Assembly (NCBI GenBank): GCA_038025085.1 | Contig: CM076139.1 | Location: 15,951,307-16,015,306, forward strand | Source: Tetragonia tetragonoides | Taxonomy: Eukaryota; Streptophyta; Magnoliopsida; Caryophyllales; Aizoaceae | Length of the DNA stretch: 64,000 nucleotides | Direction of reading: 5' to 3' | Shown: in pieces, positions 12,514 through 23,955 of the stretch | Position numbering within the stretch: the stretch's first letter is position 1 | Layout: each line of letters starts with the position of its first letter | Position numbers and translations under genes: made by a program | Notes under the pieces: model-generated | The model's database searches: none | The model's input: the letters and a program-made list of their open reading frames with translations, nothing else | Told to the model about the DNA's origin: nothing

Positions 12514-15120
12514 TCAACTAACAGGTGACATGAGGCCACGCTCGACAAACCGCATCATAAGATTATCAGCCTCTTTGATGTTACCACCTAAGGTCAGTCT
12601 CTTGCTCACCTTCTTACATAGCTCTAAATCAGGTGTCAAATTTCGGTTGAACATTCTACAAGCAACTTTATATGCCAAAAGAGGAATTTCTCTGCTTAAA
12701 CAACTTTGCATAACTACATGACAAGTATGAGCATCAAATCTTGATGCTGTTCTCAGAACATCACCCAGAACTTTATATGCCTCACTTATGTATCCAAAAC
12801 TACAGAGCTTTTCAACAACTCGATTATATGCTGTGTTGTATGGTTGTTTAGGGAGCAACTTCTTGAACAGCTTCAACAAATCTTCCACCCTACCAATCTG
12901 ACAGTACCGATGAATGATTGTCCGGTATGTAACAGGAGATGGAAGTATACCCCTTCCTAGCATTTTCTTCATAACGTCAGTTGCCTCTTCAATTTTACCC
13001 TTTTTGCACAATGCATCAACTATTGTTGTATACGTCACAACATCAGGCCGCTTGTTGACCAAATACATGTCGTCGAGCAAAGAAAGAGCACCCTCTAGAT
13101 CATCATTCTGACAATATCCATGAATAACACTTGTAAAGTTCACTGCATTAACGTCACACCCCTTGCTTAGACACTCTTCCATGAACCTTTTGGCCTCATC
13201 AGTTCTTCCTGCTCGGCAGAGAGACACAAGCAGCGAGTTAATTTCAGCAGGAGATGGAAGAAAGCCCTTTGTGATCATCTCCGTGACCAAATCACATGCC
13301 TCAAGCAATTTTCCTTCTCTAATGAAACCATGCATCACAACGCTATATGTGATGGCATTTGGCGTCCACCATTCCTCCTCACTTGTATTCATCATTTCTC
13401 GAGCCTCAGATGAGCTCCCAATTCGACAGAGACCATTTAGCAAGGCTGTGTATGATACAGTGTTTGGTTTACAGCCATTCTTATACATTTCCTGAAGCAT
13501 TTTTTTAGCTTCATCTAGACTCCCCACTCGGCAGAAGCCGTCTACAAGAGCAGTATAAGTCACTACATCTGGGAGAGAACCCTTCTCTAACATCTCATTC
13601 ACAATCTCTTTTGCCTTGTCTACCCTTTTTTCCTGACATAACGCATGAACAACAGCAGTGAAACCAACTTTATCCACTCGGAATCCTTGCTCCTGTGCTT
13701 CTCTTAGAAATTGGCAAGCCTCATCACTGTGGCCATTCTTGCATAGCATATGAATGAGAGTATTATAGGTGACCATATCTGGCAGCAAGTTATAGCCCAA
13801 CATTTTTGAAAGCAATGCCTTTATCTCACCCATGTTTTTCTCCTTGCAGAAATAAGCCATTACGGTATAGACACTAACTTTATCAGGGGCACATCCCCTA
13901 AGGGGCATATCCTCAATTAAAGCTACAGCATCGTTCACCTTATGCACATCACAATAACCCTTAATCAAACAATTATATGAAACAACATCAGGTACAATTC
14001 CTACAATCTGCATCCTCTGAAGGAATCTCAAAGCTTTGTCCAACCTGTCACCCATCACTAAAACATGAATGGTAGTGTTACAGATACACAGGTCAGGTTG
14101 AACTCCGGCCTTTTGCATCAGAGTGAGAACACTCATTGCATGCCTTAAATTTCCTGCCCTGCTATATGAAATCATCAAATAACCAAAAGCTTCTGGGCTA
14201 CATTGAATACCCCTCCTGCGCATGAGACGGAGGACCCTCCTAGCACCCTGATATAATTTTGTCTTACTAAGGACTTGAAGCATAGCATAGTAAACAACGG
14301 TGTGATGGCGATACCGCCATTGCCTGTCAGCCCAATAAAAGAACTCCAAAGCAACTCGCTCATCAACCAGCAAGTGCAAGACTGCGCAAACTTGACGGGG
14401 TTTAAGGCTTCTCAATAAATGTCTCAATTCACCTTCAAGATCAGGGTTCCAATTTGATCTCAGTCCAACCACCCTACATGTTTCTCTAACCAATGGGTGC
14501 CTAAATTCATTCTCATCCTTTTCATATCTTCTACTATACTCACTTTGCTGGCAGTTTTTATTGTAACCATCCAAAACCCCAAATCCTTCATCATCAACTA
14601 CACGACCTTTATCTTCCCCTTCACCATCCAAAATTTCTTCTTTTTGCAAATTACTAGAACAACTTCCAAAAGAACCAAAAACCCGATTTTCCCTAGAATC
14701 CTTTTGCTGAATTCCATCACACCAACCTCCCATTTTATCAAATTCATTCTTCCCAAACAAGGATTTTCCTTTCCCCAAATTAGACCTAGAATACCTACTT
14801 TTCTTTGAACCCACTTGCTTATTTCTAACATATTGTTCATTTCTTCCCCCAAAATCATGTTTTTCATTGAGTAATCTATTGTTTAATTGAGAATCTGAAT
14901 GAGAATATGAAAATGATGAATAAAATGCAGTGAAAACATTACTGACCGATGGGTATGCTGATGAAACTCGCCTTCTGAACTTGCAAGTGACCCCTTTGAC
15001 GGAACATTCAAGCTTCATCCTTTGAAAGTGAGAAACCAGTGGCGTATCCAGAGAGACAACGTTAGGAGAGAGACAAGCAGACAATGTTATGTGACGGCAA
15101 GGCCCAACATAGAATTTCAT
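12514..15120 (-). CDS. P-class pentatricopeptide repeat protein, 868 aa
   Basis: A single uninterrupted intronless frame of 868 codons, typical of plant PPR genes. Residues 1 to about 60 are basic and Ser-rich with few acidic residues, like an organelle transit peptide. Residues about 60-210 are low-complexity and polar. From about 275 to 850 there is a run of some 16 PPR motifs of 35 residues (for example VVSYNCLIKGYCDVHKVNDA, VVTYTALVDGFCRVGSLDEA, VVTYTTIVDALCKKGKIEEA). No E or DYW domain follows, so it is P-class. Such proteins bind organellar RNA for processing, stability or translation; the target cannot be read here. The ATG at 15118-15120 is the first in frame and keeps the presumed transit peptide. 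The GOST pseudogene follows on the same strand. Confidence 0.95.
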   Translation of the reverse strand: MKFYVGPCRHITLSACLSPNVVSLDTPLVSHFQRMKLECSVKGVTCKFRRRVSSAYPSVSNVFTAFYSSFSYSHSDSQLNNRLLNEKHDFGGRNEQYVRNKQVGSKKSRYSRSNLGKGKSLFGKNEFDKMGGWCDGIQQKDSRENRVFGSFGSCSSNLQKEEILDGEGEDKGRVVDDEGFGVLDGYNKNCQQSEYSRRYEKDENEFRHPLVRETCRVVGLRSNWNPDLEGELRHLLRSLKPRQVCAVLHLLVDERVALEFFYWADRQWRYRHHTVVYYAMLQVLSKTKLYQGARRVLRLMRRRGIQCSPEAFGYLMISYSRAGNLRHAMSVLTLMQKAGVQPDLCICNTTIHVLVMGDRLDKALRFLQRMQIVGIVPDVVSYNCLIKGYCDVHKVNDAVALIEDMPLRGCAPDKVSVYTVMAYFCKEKNMGEIKALLSKMLGYNLLPDMVTYNTLIHMLCKNGHSDEACQFLREAQEQGFRVDKVGFTAVVHALCQEKRVDKAKEIVNEMLEKGSLPDVVTYTALVDGFCRVGSLDEAKKMLQEMYKNGCKPNTVSYTALLNGLCRIGSSSEAREMMNTSEEEWWTPNAITYSVVMHGFIREGKLLEACDLVTEMITKGFLPSPAEINSLLVSLCRAGRTDEAKRFMEECLSKGCDVNAVNFTSVIHGYCQNDDLEGALSLLDDMYLVNKRPDVVTYTTIVDALCKKGKIEEATDVMKKMLGRGILPSPVTYRTIIHRYCQIGRVEDLLKLFKKLLPKQPYNTAYNRVVEKLCSFGYISEAYKVLGDVLRTASRFDAHTCHVVMQSCLSREIPLLAYKVACRMFNRNLTPDLELCKKVSKRLTLGGNIKEADNLMMRFVERGLMSPVS

Positions 15121-15260
15121 CTTTGGGCTACTCTACTTACTTAAAGAGGAAAATGGTCTGAGCTTGCCATGATTCAAATGAATGGATCGATAGCAGATTG
15201 GTCCACTTGATGTTCGCAAATTATTCCAACAACTTGGTCCATCAAATGGATCAAATGTTA

Positions 15261-15484
15261 CTTCACTCTGTTCCTTAATCTTCTTCACATTTGACTTTTC
15301 GCAATCTCCAATACCACACTTTGACCATGCATAACAATAATTATATAACTATAAAGTTAAAAAAAAGTGATATTTGAAAAAAAATTTAAAATAAATCTAA
15401 TAATAGTATATTTAGTTTGTAAATCTTTATGCTATTTCTTAATTCAAAAGGTTAAATAGATAGAAGAATTTGGAACGCATGGAG
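15261..15484. mobile_element. Stowaway-like MITE (degenerate)
   Basis: A 224-bp AT-rich segment has inverted ends CTTCACTCTGTTCC and, reversed, CTCCATGCGTTCC, with TA on both sides (15259-15260 and 15485-15486). This is the Stowaway (Tc1/mariner) pattern. It lies just upstream of the PPR gene and may form part of its distal promoter. Confidence 0.65.
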
Positions 15485-15579
15485 TAGTTATCTACCCTTA
15501 AAAATGATTCATACTATGGACAAATCCATACAAAACTTATGTTGGCACGAGTATACGAGAAATGGAGATGGTTAAATTA

Positions 15580-15735
15580 AGTTGGCTCATTGGTAAATAA
15601 GTTACAATTTATATATCAGGTCATGGGTTCAAACCTTCTTAGAAGCACCTACACAAATTAATTTATGAGATACCCGAGATTGTGTGTTAAGAGGTTCCAT
15701 TGAAATACGCCCAAAGAGAAATGGGATTCCTTTTT
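15580..15735 (+). mobile_element. tRNA-derived SINE-like sequence
   Basis: A box-A-like TGGCTCATTGGTAA at about 15591 and a box-B-like GGGTTCAAACC at about 15628 are spaced as in a tRNA-derived RNA polymerase III promoter, followed by about 100 bases of unique body. I did not find a clear tail or target duplication, so the ends are approximate. Confidence 0.5.
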
Positions 15736-17020
15736 GCCATACTCAAAAATTAAGTGATAAGGCAATCAAAAGACCAAGATGTCTCTTATCTTATTGCTTT
15801 TAGATTGTTGAGTAAGACTGATGGTATCCCTTTTTAAAATGAGACGAAATCACTTTTGAGATAAAAATAGTGGTCTTAACAAGTGATCCTTTTTTCTATA
15901 GAAAGTAAACCATATATTATCACGAATTGGTTTCATATAGGTTTTTGTGTAAAAACTACGACTTACTTGGAGGTGCGCTCTATGATATATCATGAAAATC
16001 AGGCAAAAGTTCAAAAAGAAATAATTTTAGTCCCAAAGAAAACTTAAAAAAAGAAGTCAATAAAGCTCTATTCTTCTCAGCTCATTTTTAGTTTTGTTCA
16101 GTTTTTTTTTTCAATCCAACTAAGTTCAATTCATCTAGCAACTTACGACTTAAAAAAAAAAATTCTTGTTCCAAAATAAATTAAATATGATATATGTGTC
16201 ATTAGAAAAAATTTAAACACAATCTTTCAAATGAGTCCAATATTGAATATGTTTGGAAATCAAATAAGTTTAGTATAGTTTAGTTTTTCAGTTGTATAAA
16301 ACTGAATAGACCCTAAGTGTTATAAAAACCTAAATAAGGGTATATTTGGCACAACTAGCTGCTGTTTTCCTAGCTGAAAACTCAGAACATGGTAAGAAGT
16401 TAGCAGAAAATTGCTAAAGTTTTTAGGAAATTGTAACAAACTAGTGTGCATGTGCAATGCACGGGATGTTTCAACTCTTTTTAGTTTTTTTATTTCAAAT
16501 TTAATGCTTTCTGATGGGTTACCTTGCTTCTAACTTTGTTGTAATAATTTTCTTTTCCTTTTTTGGTGCTAATTTTGTGATTTGCTGGTAAATAAAACTA
16601 AAACAATACCAAGGCGGGATTTGGAGAGGTTCCTCTGCAGCATGACTCTTAATTTGTTTAGGAAAAATATTAAAATGTTGGTAAGGGAAGCCCACAAGTC
16701 ATGATAATAGTCATCCACTAGCCATGTATTAGTCTTTGACAACAAACAAACAAAAACAGTCATTCGTCGGCTTGTGGTGCCACTATAAAAGTTAGAGGTA
16801 TCTATCCCTAAATGACATTATTTGTTGCATTATAGTTCTACTTATTATGATTAGTCATACTATAAACATTGATCTATATTTGACCGAGTTATTAGCATTT
16901 TAGTAACAAACCTGAGAATACTCTATTATAAAGTTCTTCTACCAAAGATTATCATAGTAGACAAAGGATCGAAATGAACTAAGTACACCAAAAATTTATT
17001 GAAACAAAATCTGGGTGGCT
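15736..17020. other. AT-rich intergenic sequence with a Helitron-like 3' terminus
   Basis: No gene is recognisable. At 16441-16465 the minus strand reads CCCGTGCATTGCAC, then GCACACTAG and a following T: a short palindrome followed by CTAG|T, as at plant Helitron 3' ends. A matching minus-strand 5' TC terminus was not found. Near 16336 a GGTATATTTGGCA motif resembles the end of the MITE family at 20905 and 27888. Confidence 0.4.
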
Positions 17021-17099
17021 CATGTTCCATGTCTCAACGCCCAGCGCGCATCATGTCTCATGTCCCAACGCCCATGTCTCATGTTCCAAGTCTCATTTC

Positions 17100-19330
17100 C
17101 CATCGGTGAAATCAAAGTTTGGGAACTCGGATGACTGTCCTGAGGCACCGAAGGTCCTCTATGGTGACGATAGACACCAACGGAGAAGTTTGGCAAAAAC
17201 AAAATTTGGGCCTCGGGATGCCAAAATTCAAAGGCAATTATCCACCTTTTTTGCGCTTCATGGAGGCCCCAAAACGAAGGTGGATATTTTCGCACCACAT
17301 CGAATGAGGCACCCTTAGGGAGCATAAGAGGCCCCCGGGGTCCGTTATCGGGCTCCTGATAGGCTTGTAAAGGTGTTTTTATGGCACCTATGTAAGGACC
17401 GGAACACTGAAGACATGGGTGATATCGACTTTTGCGGATCCGGATAACCTTCCCAAAGCACCGAGGGTCCTCTATAGTCTTGATAGCCCCCACGAAAAAG
17501 TTTGGGCAAAAATGACACCCAATCCCCCAGAAACCGAAAACAAAGGCTATAATTCACGCTTTTTGGGCTTTTGGGAGGCCGCAGAATGAAGGTGGATATT
17601 TTCTCACCACATCGCACAGGACACCTTTCGGGAACATCAGAGGCCCCCGAGATCCTTTATCGGGTCTTGTAAGGGCGTTTTTACTGGACCCCAACGTGAG
17701 GGCTGGAACACCAAAGGCATGGGTGATATCAAAGTTCGAGGGCTCCGGATAACCCTCCCGGTGCACCGAGAATCTTCTAGTGTCATGATAGACCCCCCGA
17801 AGAAGTTTGAGCAAAAATGACACCCTAGCCCCCAGAAGCCGAAAACGACGGCTATAATCCACTTTTTTTGGGCTTCCGGAAGACCCCGAAAGGAAGGTGG
17901 ATGTTTTTGCACCACATCACACTGAACAACCCTAGGGGACATGCGAGGGACTCATAGTCGCTTATTCGGTCCCTGATAGGCTTGGAAGGGCGTTTCACGG
18001 CACACTGGTGTAAGAGTTGGAATACCAAAGGCATGGGTGATATCCAAGTTCGCGGATCCGGATGACCCTCCCAGGGCACCGTGGGTACTCTCGGGTCATG
18101 GTATGCCCCCCGGAGAAGTTTGGGCAAAAATGACACCTGAGTTCCGAGAAGCCGTAAACAAAGGCTAAAATCCACGTATTTTTAGCTTCTAGGAGGCCTC
18201 GGAACGAAGGTGGATATTTTCGAACCCCATCACACAAGACACCCTAGGGGAACATAAGAGCCCCCGAGGTTTGTTATCGGGTCTCTGATAGGCTTGTAAG
18301 GGCGTTTTTACGGGACACCAATGTAAGAGTCGACACCGAAAGCATGGATGACATCGAAGTTCGAGGATTCAGATGACCTTCCCGGGGTACCGAGGATCCT
18401 CTAGTGTCATGATAGACGAACCAGAGAAGTTTGAGCAAAAATGGCACACTGGCCCCAGGAAGCCGAAAACGAAGGCTATAATCCACGTCTTTTGGGCTTG
18501 CGGGAGGCCCGGAATAAAGGTAGATATTTTTGGCACCACATCCTACGGAATACCCTAGGGAACATGGGAGGCCCTCGTGGTCGCTTATCCGGTCCCTGAT
18601 AGTCTTGGAAGGGCGTTTTACGGCACACTGGTGTAAGAGTTGGAATACCAAAGGCATGGGTGATATCAAAGTACAATGACTTGGATGACCTTCCAGGGGC
18701 ATAGAGTGTACTATGAGGTTATGATAGGCCCCCCGGAAAAGTTTGGGCAAAAATGACAACTGAAGACGAAAATGAAGGCTATAATCCACGTTTTTTGGGC
18801 TTCCAGTAAGCCCTGGAACGAAGGTGTATATTTTTGCACCACATCGCACGAAACACCCCGAGGGGACATGGGAGGCCCTCTGGGTCACTTATCCGGTCCC
18901 TGATAGGCTCTGAAGGGCGTTTTACGGGGCATTGGTGTAAGAGTCGGAACACCAAAGGCATGGGTGATATCGAAGTTGGGGGATCCGGATGACCATCCTG
19001 GGGCACCGAGGGTCCTCTAGAGTCATGGTAGACACCCCCAGAGAAGTTTGGGCAAAAATGACACCCGAGCCCTGGGAATAAGCCGAAAACGAAGGCTACA
19101 ATCCACATTTTTGAGCCTACGAGAGGCCTCGGAACGGAGATAGATAGTTTTGCAACACATCGCATGGGACACCCCTAGGGGACATGGGAGGCCCGGGGTA
19201 GGTTATAGGGTCCTTGCCTCCTTGGTAGGCTTGAAGGGCCTCTTACTGGCCTATTGACATCGGAGGCTAATCCACGGTTTTTGGGTACCGAGCATAGCTC
19301 CCCACCACCCTGTGCCGCAAAACCTACCCC
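17100..19330. repeat. GC-rich tandem array, about 7 units of 304-314 bp
   Basis: A landmark CATGGGTGATATC (or a close variant) recurs at 17414, 17718, 18032, 18343, 18655 and 18959, giving spacings of 304, 314, 311, 312 and 304 bp, and a more diverged unit begins near 17110. Other landmarks repeat in phase: GGGCAAAAATGACACC, AAGCCGAAAACGAAGGCTA, CGAAGGTGGATATTTT and TGATAGGCTTG. The array is much richer in G+C than the AT-rich flanks. Many overlapping minus-strand open frames of 80-200 codons occur in all frames because stops are rare, but the unit length is not a multiple of three and no domain is recognisable, so I treat it as non-coding satellite-like DNA. Confidence 0.85.
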
Positions 19331-19836
19331 CAAGCCCTCTCTACTATTATAATGAGGTCTCGTAATTTCTTCCAATTTTATTGAAATGATTCTATTTTTT
19401 TCTATATTTTTTCCGTAAATAGCTACAATCTGTGAAGAAAAAATAACTCCGTAACTTAATAATATACTTAAAAAGTTTAAGGTGAAACTGTTGGAAATAA
19501 ATTCTTCAAACTCTCAAAACCCCCGTACGAAAGTTATGCATTGGGCATGTCTACTCTTGTTATTAATTAGAACCATTAAACCTTATAAGACTCTTCAGTG
19601 GGTAGTTGCTTGAGAGAGGGCTTGTGGGTGATGGAAGGCAAGCGACACGACATGAAGTACCTACCATTATGAAAGTTATGCATTGGGCATGTCTACTCCA
19701 CGATTTTTGAGTACCAAGCATGGCTCCCCACCACCTCGTACCACCAAACCTACTCCCACACCCTCTCTATTACTATATTGAGGTCTCGTAACTTTTTCCA
19801 ATTTTTTTGAAGCGATTTTTTCTATTTTTCAACATA
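19262..19836. repeat. Imperfect direct duplication bordering the tandem array
   Basis: Segment 19262-19412 (CCACGGTTTTTGGGTACC to beyond TGAGGTCTCGTAA) recurs about 420 bp downstream at 19690-19836 (CCACGATTTTTGAGTACC to beyond TGAGGTCTCGTAA). Between them GAAAGTTATGCATTGGGCA occurs twice (about 19529 and 19671). The block looks like the edge of a larger repeated element that also carries the array. Confidence 0.7.
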
Positions 19837-20123
19837 GCTTTTTAATTAAAAAATTAAATAGTTTTAAACATTTAATTTGGTATAACTATTCAGAGAAAAC
19901 AATGTAAAGCAATATATGGTACTAAGTTTATTAAAATTGGAGGGGTTATCTTGCAAAGAGAGGTGTAGATACTGAATGCCTATTAGCAACCGCAAACAGA
20001 AATACGATGAACCTTACCAAAATGGGAATTAGTTGTACACGATGCCAGAAAGATGGCGGACAACGGCGATGAGATCCAGATATGAACATTGAACATATGG
20101 GAAGGTAGGAGATGAATTGAAAT

Positions 20124-20538
20124 TAGGGTTGTTCAAAAGAATCTGTATCCGACCATGTGATCCGAAATTATCCGAAAAAACGGATACGGATATCAACTTT
20201 GAAAATTTTGGGTATCCAAAATATCCGAGAAATCATAATTTCGGATATTTTATGGATAAATATCCGAAATATCCGAAACTATTCGAAAAATATCCATTTT
20301 TTTTTATTTTATGGATAAATTTTGGATACTTTCGAATTCAAATATCCGAAATATCCAAAAATATCCGAAATATCCAAAAAATAACCAAATAAGTCAATTA
20401 AAATAGAAAAAAAATAACTTTTTCGGATATTGGATATCTGAGTATTCCACAAATTTTGGATATGAATTCGGATATCAAAATTCACTATCCGATGTTTCGA
20501 ATATCCGATTTTCGGATATCCGGTTATGAACAGCCCTA
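20124..20538. mobile_element. hAT-type MITE built of ATATCCGAA repeats, copy 1
   Basis: A 415-bp element is flanked by a perfect 8-bp duplication ATTGAAAT (20116-20123 and 20539-20546). The ends TAGGGTTGTTCA and, reversed, TAGGGCTGTTCA are near-identical inverted repeats. The interior is almost entirely degenerate ATATCCGAA/TTCGGATAT units in both orientations, so the element can fold on itself in many registers. It encodes nothing. A second copy lies at 26255-26649. Confidence 0.92.
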
Positions 20539-20588
20539 ATTGAAATGGTGTATGGTTCCATAATCTATTCATGAGAGAGGAATTAACT

Positions 20589-20612
20589 TCTTCTTCTTCT
20601 TCTTCTTCTTTT
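20589..20612. repeat. TTC trinucleotide microsatellite
   Basis: About seven TTC units followed by a short T run. Confidence 0.8.
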
Positions 20613-20904
20613 TTGGCTCTTCAAAATGCGACTCATCAATATGTGAGAGAAATTAGTTACTACTCAATTTCTTAGATTTGTAAAGTCTGACAATTTGTGG
20701 GAATAAAGGGAAGGGATGAAGGAGTCATTAAACTCCATTATATTTTTGTAACATCTGATTGTTGCTACTTTCTATCTTTTTTTTTTTATTTTTTTTTACT
20801 GGTCATGCATTACATGACATGCCATAAGTAAATTGACACGTTATTCGATAATTCAACGGTTGATGTGGCAGCTATGGTTTAAACATTGTGTTTTAATCTA
20901 ATTA

Positions 20905-21095
20905 TATAGATTAGCTGTTTTGCTAGCTGAAATTGAAAGTTTGCATGAGTAGCATTCAGATTTTAACTGTTTCTGGAACTGAAAGTTGAAAATAATTTCA
21001 TAAACTGTTTGGTAACAGATGGTGAAAGCAGTAACTGAAAGATGAAAATTGTAGTTTTAATCTAAAAGCTAACTATTTTTGCCAAACATACCATA
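20905..21095 (-). mobile_element. MITE-like element with GGTATGTTTGGCA end
   Basis: Read on the minus strand, this segment starts GGTATGTTTGGCAAAAATAG and ends near TTTCAGCTAGCAAAACAGC. It aligns over most of its length with 27888-28085, which starts GTATATTTGGCATTTTC and ends TTAGCAAAACAACTAAC. Two similar dispersed copies mark it as a repeat family. I could not fix a target duplication. Confidence 0.5.
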
Positions 21096-21099
21096 AATG

Positions 21100-22390
21100 T
21101 TTAGGATCCCTTATAAGTTGTAACTTAAAACACAAAAACTCATATGATCAAGGAGTGATACCTATAAATAAAAAAAGTGATACCAACGTACTTGAAAAAT
21201 GATACTTTTAGGCACCATGGAGAAACCTTAGCCTATTTTTCCAGCTGGAAAATAAAGGGGTTACAAGAATTTGTAGCAAATGGGAACAAAAGGTCACAAA
21301 ATAGGGCACTTGAGCTTGCGTATGGCTGGTTTTGTTCAAGTGAGTGTTGTGTGTAACACGGTGCTCCGTAAAGTTACTCACCATCACCACCAGAAAAATC
21401 TAATTATCAATTGAAACTTTGGAAGCCTGCGTTCACGTGTATAGGTCTCAATTGCCACTACTACTATAACAACAACAAGAATAATAATAATAAAATGTGA
21501 AATTCCTCATCATTAGCCATGCAGACATTGGAAATTATTATATGAAATTATTATATGAAATCATTAGAATCACCTCAATAAAATCTAAAGAATAAAGATA
21601 AAGTGCTATATTTTCCCTGTTTTGCTTGATAAGGCCATGTATGGCCTGGCTCAAAGGCGAAAAGGTAACAAATTTATTGCTATTAGTAAAGCAAGTATTT
21701 CCCCCACTTTTACTCGTGCGGATGTCCAAAAAAAAAAAAAGGTAACACCACTCATTCTTCTCCCTTTTCTTTGAAGTAAAAGATGTATTGAGATTGTTAA
21801 TTAATTAACTTTGGTACATGGCACCAAGCAACCAATCACACAATAATTCAACAAACGTGCCTTTGCTTCTTGTAAAAAGCTAAAGAGAATTAAGGGTAAG
21901 GGAAATTGCAAAAATAGTGTTACTTTAAGGTCCTTGAAATTGGGGGATATATGAGTGAATTAATAACCGAGTTATGTTTGAAATATTTTTGGAAAAAAAC
22001 AAAGTTGGTATATTCTAGTATGTACTATTTTAGTTAGATTGTATTTTTGTATATAATGACATAATTCATCATCTCATCCACCCTTAATCAAGGTTGAGGA
22101 TTTTGACTCTTGTATTGAGTATGCAATAGTAATCTTAAATTTTTTGGTTAGATGTCTCATTCTTTAAAATGCGTACAAGCTAACTCGGAGAGCTAGTTCC
22201 CCAATAATCTGGATGGTTGAGCGATGGATGACACCACGAACCACTATAAACAATTCCAGCATAATTTGTGCTCACTCACAAGTTTTGAGAAACTGGCCAA
22301 AGAGGTCACTCATCTAGTATTTCCATAAATCAAGCACGCTTAATTAAGTGTTTTAAGTTTTAGGCTCTTTGGTCAAGACTCATGAGTCAG
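21100..22390. other. AT-rich intergenic sequence, no gene seen
   Basis: Contains short A/T and AAT runs and scattered stop codons in all frames. No domain, splice pair or repeat boundary could be supported. Confidence 0.5.
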
Positions 22391-22397
22391 ATGCCCT

Positions 22398-22959
22398 TGT
22401 TAAGAAATATAAAATTAGTTGGGTCTCCAACTATCAGCTTAAACTTTGGTTAAGTTGGTTCCAACATATATGGTATCAGAGCAAGCTAGATGACTAAGTG
22501 CTTGTTTAGTTGACATACAACTAACATAGTAAGTACAACTTCCTAGGAAGTGTAAGTTCACTTGTTGTTTGGTTGACAAAAAAATAGGAATTAACTTCCT
22601 ACAGGAAGTAACTTCCCTTATAATGGGGGAAGTTACTTACCATGTCCCTCGTAGGTAAGTATGTACTACTTCCTACATTACTTTCCATAAAATTAAAGTT
22701 CTCTTGTGCAACCAAACAACTTTGGGCACTTCCTATGATTTTCTAATTCTCATAAACTAGTACATGGTTAACCAAACAAGCACTAAGTGGTGGTGTGTTC
22801 GAATCCTGGCAATGCGACCTTATTCCCTAAGTGGAATATTTCAGCACTCATTATCCAACTTCAAGCCCAAATGGCATTCGTTTGACGGGGTGTGATAAGA
22901 ATAACATTAGTTAAACCTATAACTATCATTTTAAATTTTTAGTTGATTTGGTTCCAACA
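22398..22959 (+). mobile_element. TRIM (miniature LTR retrotransposon) interrupted by a MITE
   Basis: Two short terminal repeats of 69 and 67 bp (22398-22466 and 22893-22959) start TG, end GGTTCCAACA, and share AACTATCA in the middle. The first is followed by TATATGGTATCAGAGC, a primer-binding site complementary to initiator Met-tRNA. The second is preceded by a purine-rich GACGGGGTG. Without the inserted MITE (22498-22783) the element would be only about 275 bp, in the TRIM/SMART size class, with no coding capacity. I see no 5-bp target duplication. Confidence 0.75.
22498..22783. mobile_element. PIF/Harbinger-type MITE inside the TRIM
   Basis: A 286-bp element has inverted ends GTGCTTGTTTAGTTGAC and, reversed, GTGCTTGTTTGGTTAAC, with a TAA duplication (22495-22497 and 22784-22786). 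The interior carries GGAAGT/ACTTCC inverted motifs. It lies between the primer-binding site and the purine tract of the TRIM, so it inserted later. Confidence 0.88.
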
Positions 22960-23955
22960 CATCACCTCGGTAATATGGGTATTAGTATGTACCACAACCC
23001 TTTTCAACCATGAGATTCACTTCTGCAACCTTAGTAATATGGGTGGTATGGACTATGGAGTACATTGTTTGATATAAGTGATATGATTAATACTATTGTG
23101 TAGATATGGAGAGAGTAATAACAAAAAAAAAAAAAAAAATAAGATCACATGTGTGCTAGCTAGTTCCCATTGGGTGATGCAATCATATCCCTTTCTCTTC
23201 CATTGACCGTGTCACACTAGCTATTAGATTGCAAAAGAGGGGTACGTAAATGAAGGTGCATTATATTAGCCAGTTGGCTAAGAAACATAATGGTTATCAA
23301 AAGGGCAAAATGTAAGATGATCATGATGATGATTGATGATGATGATCATGATGAAGGCCAAAATGTACTCAATTGAGTTGAATCAATGCTGCATCTTTTC
23401 TTAAACCTGTAACCCATATGCAAAGTTAAAAAAATAGAATTATTGACCAAACTGCCAATAACATTTATGAAAAAGAGCACCTTTCTCAACCGCTAAAATC
23501 ATGAAACCCTCCTTATTTCTACCCAAGTTTTTCTTTCTAATAATTAAGGGGCGGGTATGTAGTATTAAAGCTTTAATTGCTGCAAAAAAGCTAAGGTATT
23601 TATTCATGGAATTGAAGGAATAGCAGCAAAGAGACTACCACTATTGGATTCCCGACTGAAAGAACAATTTCCTCTTTAGATTCATTAACTCAGCTATAAT
23701 TCTTCTGCACAAATACAAAACCTTTAACCAAGAGGTAGGTTATTGCAAAAGATGAACAATATACGGCATTACACTTATGGATTCTTATTATGAATATGTT
23801 GAAATTTCTGCGTAGCGGAATTACAGTGGACCACCACCACCACACACACCCCATTTGACTTCCATAATATGGTACTACGTGAATCAACGACTAAATTACA
23901 CAACAATTTCTTGCCTATTGCTAAGAGCCTAAGAGTAGCTAGTTGACTACTCTCT
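22960..23955. other. AT-rich intergenic sequence, no gene seen
   Basis: Holds an A run near 23125, GATGAT repeats near 23320-23355 and a CAC repeat near 23830. No gene or bounded repeat is supported. Confidence 0.5.

Noticed and set aside
14497..14867. Frames overlapping the PPR gene in other registers
   Set aside because: The 868-codon PPR frame explains the region; the others lack domain evidence.
16781..16795. CACTATAAAAG as a CACTA transposon terminus
   Set aside because: No inverted partner, 3-bp duplication or transposase could be found.
17020..19165. Many minus-strand frames of 80-204 codons in the GC-rich array
   Set aside because: They occur in all frames, shift with the 304-314-bp units and contain no known domain; a by-product of low stop-codon density.
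19336..19775. TCTCTACTATTATA and TCTCTATTACTATA as plus-strand Helitron 5' ends
   Set aside because: They fit the consensus loosely or well but are preceded by C, not A, occur as a duplicated module, and no matching 3' hairpin-CTAG end was found downstream.
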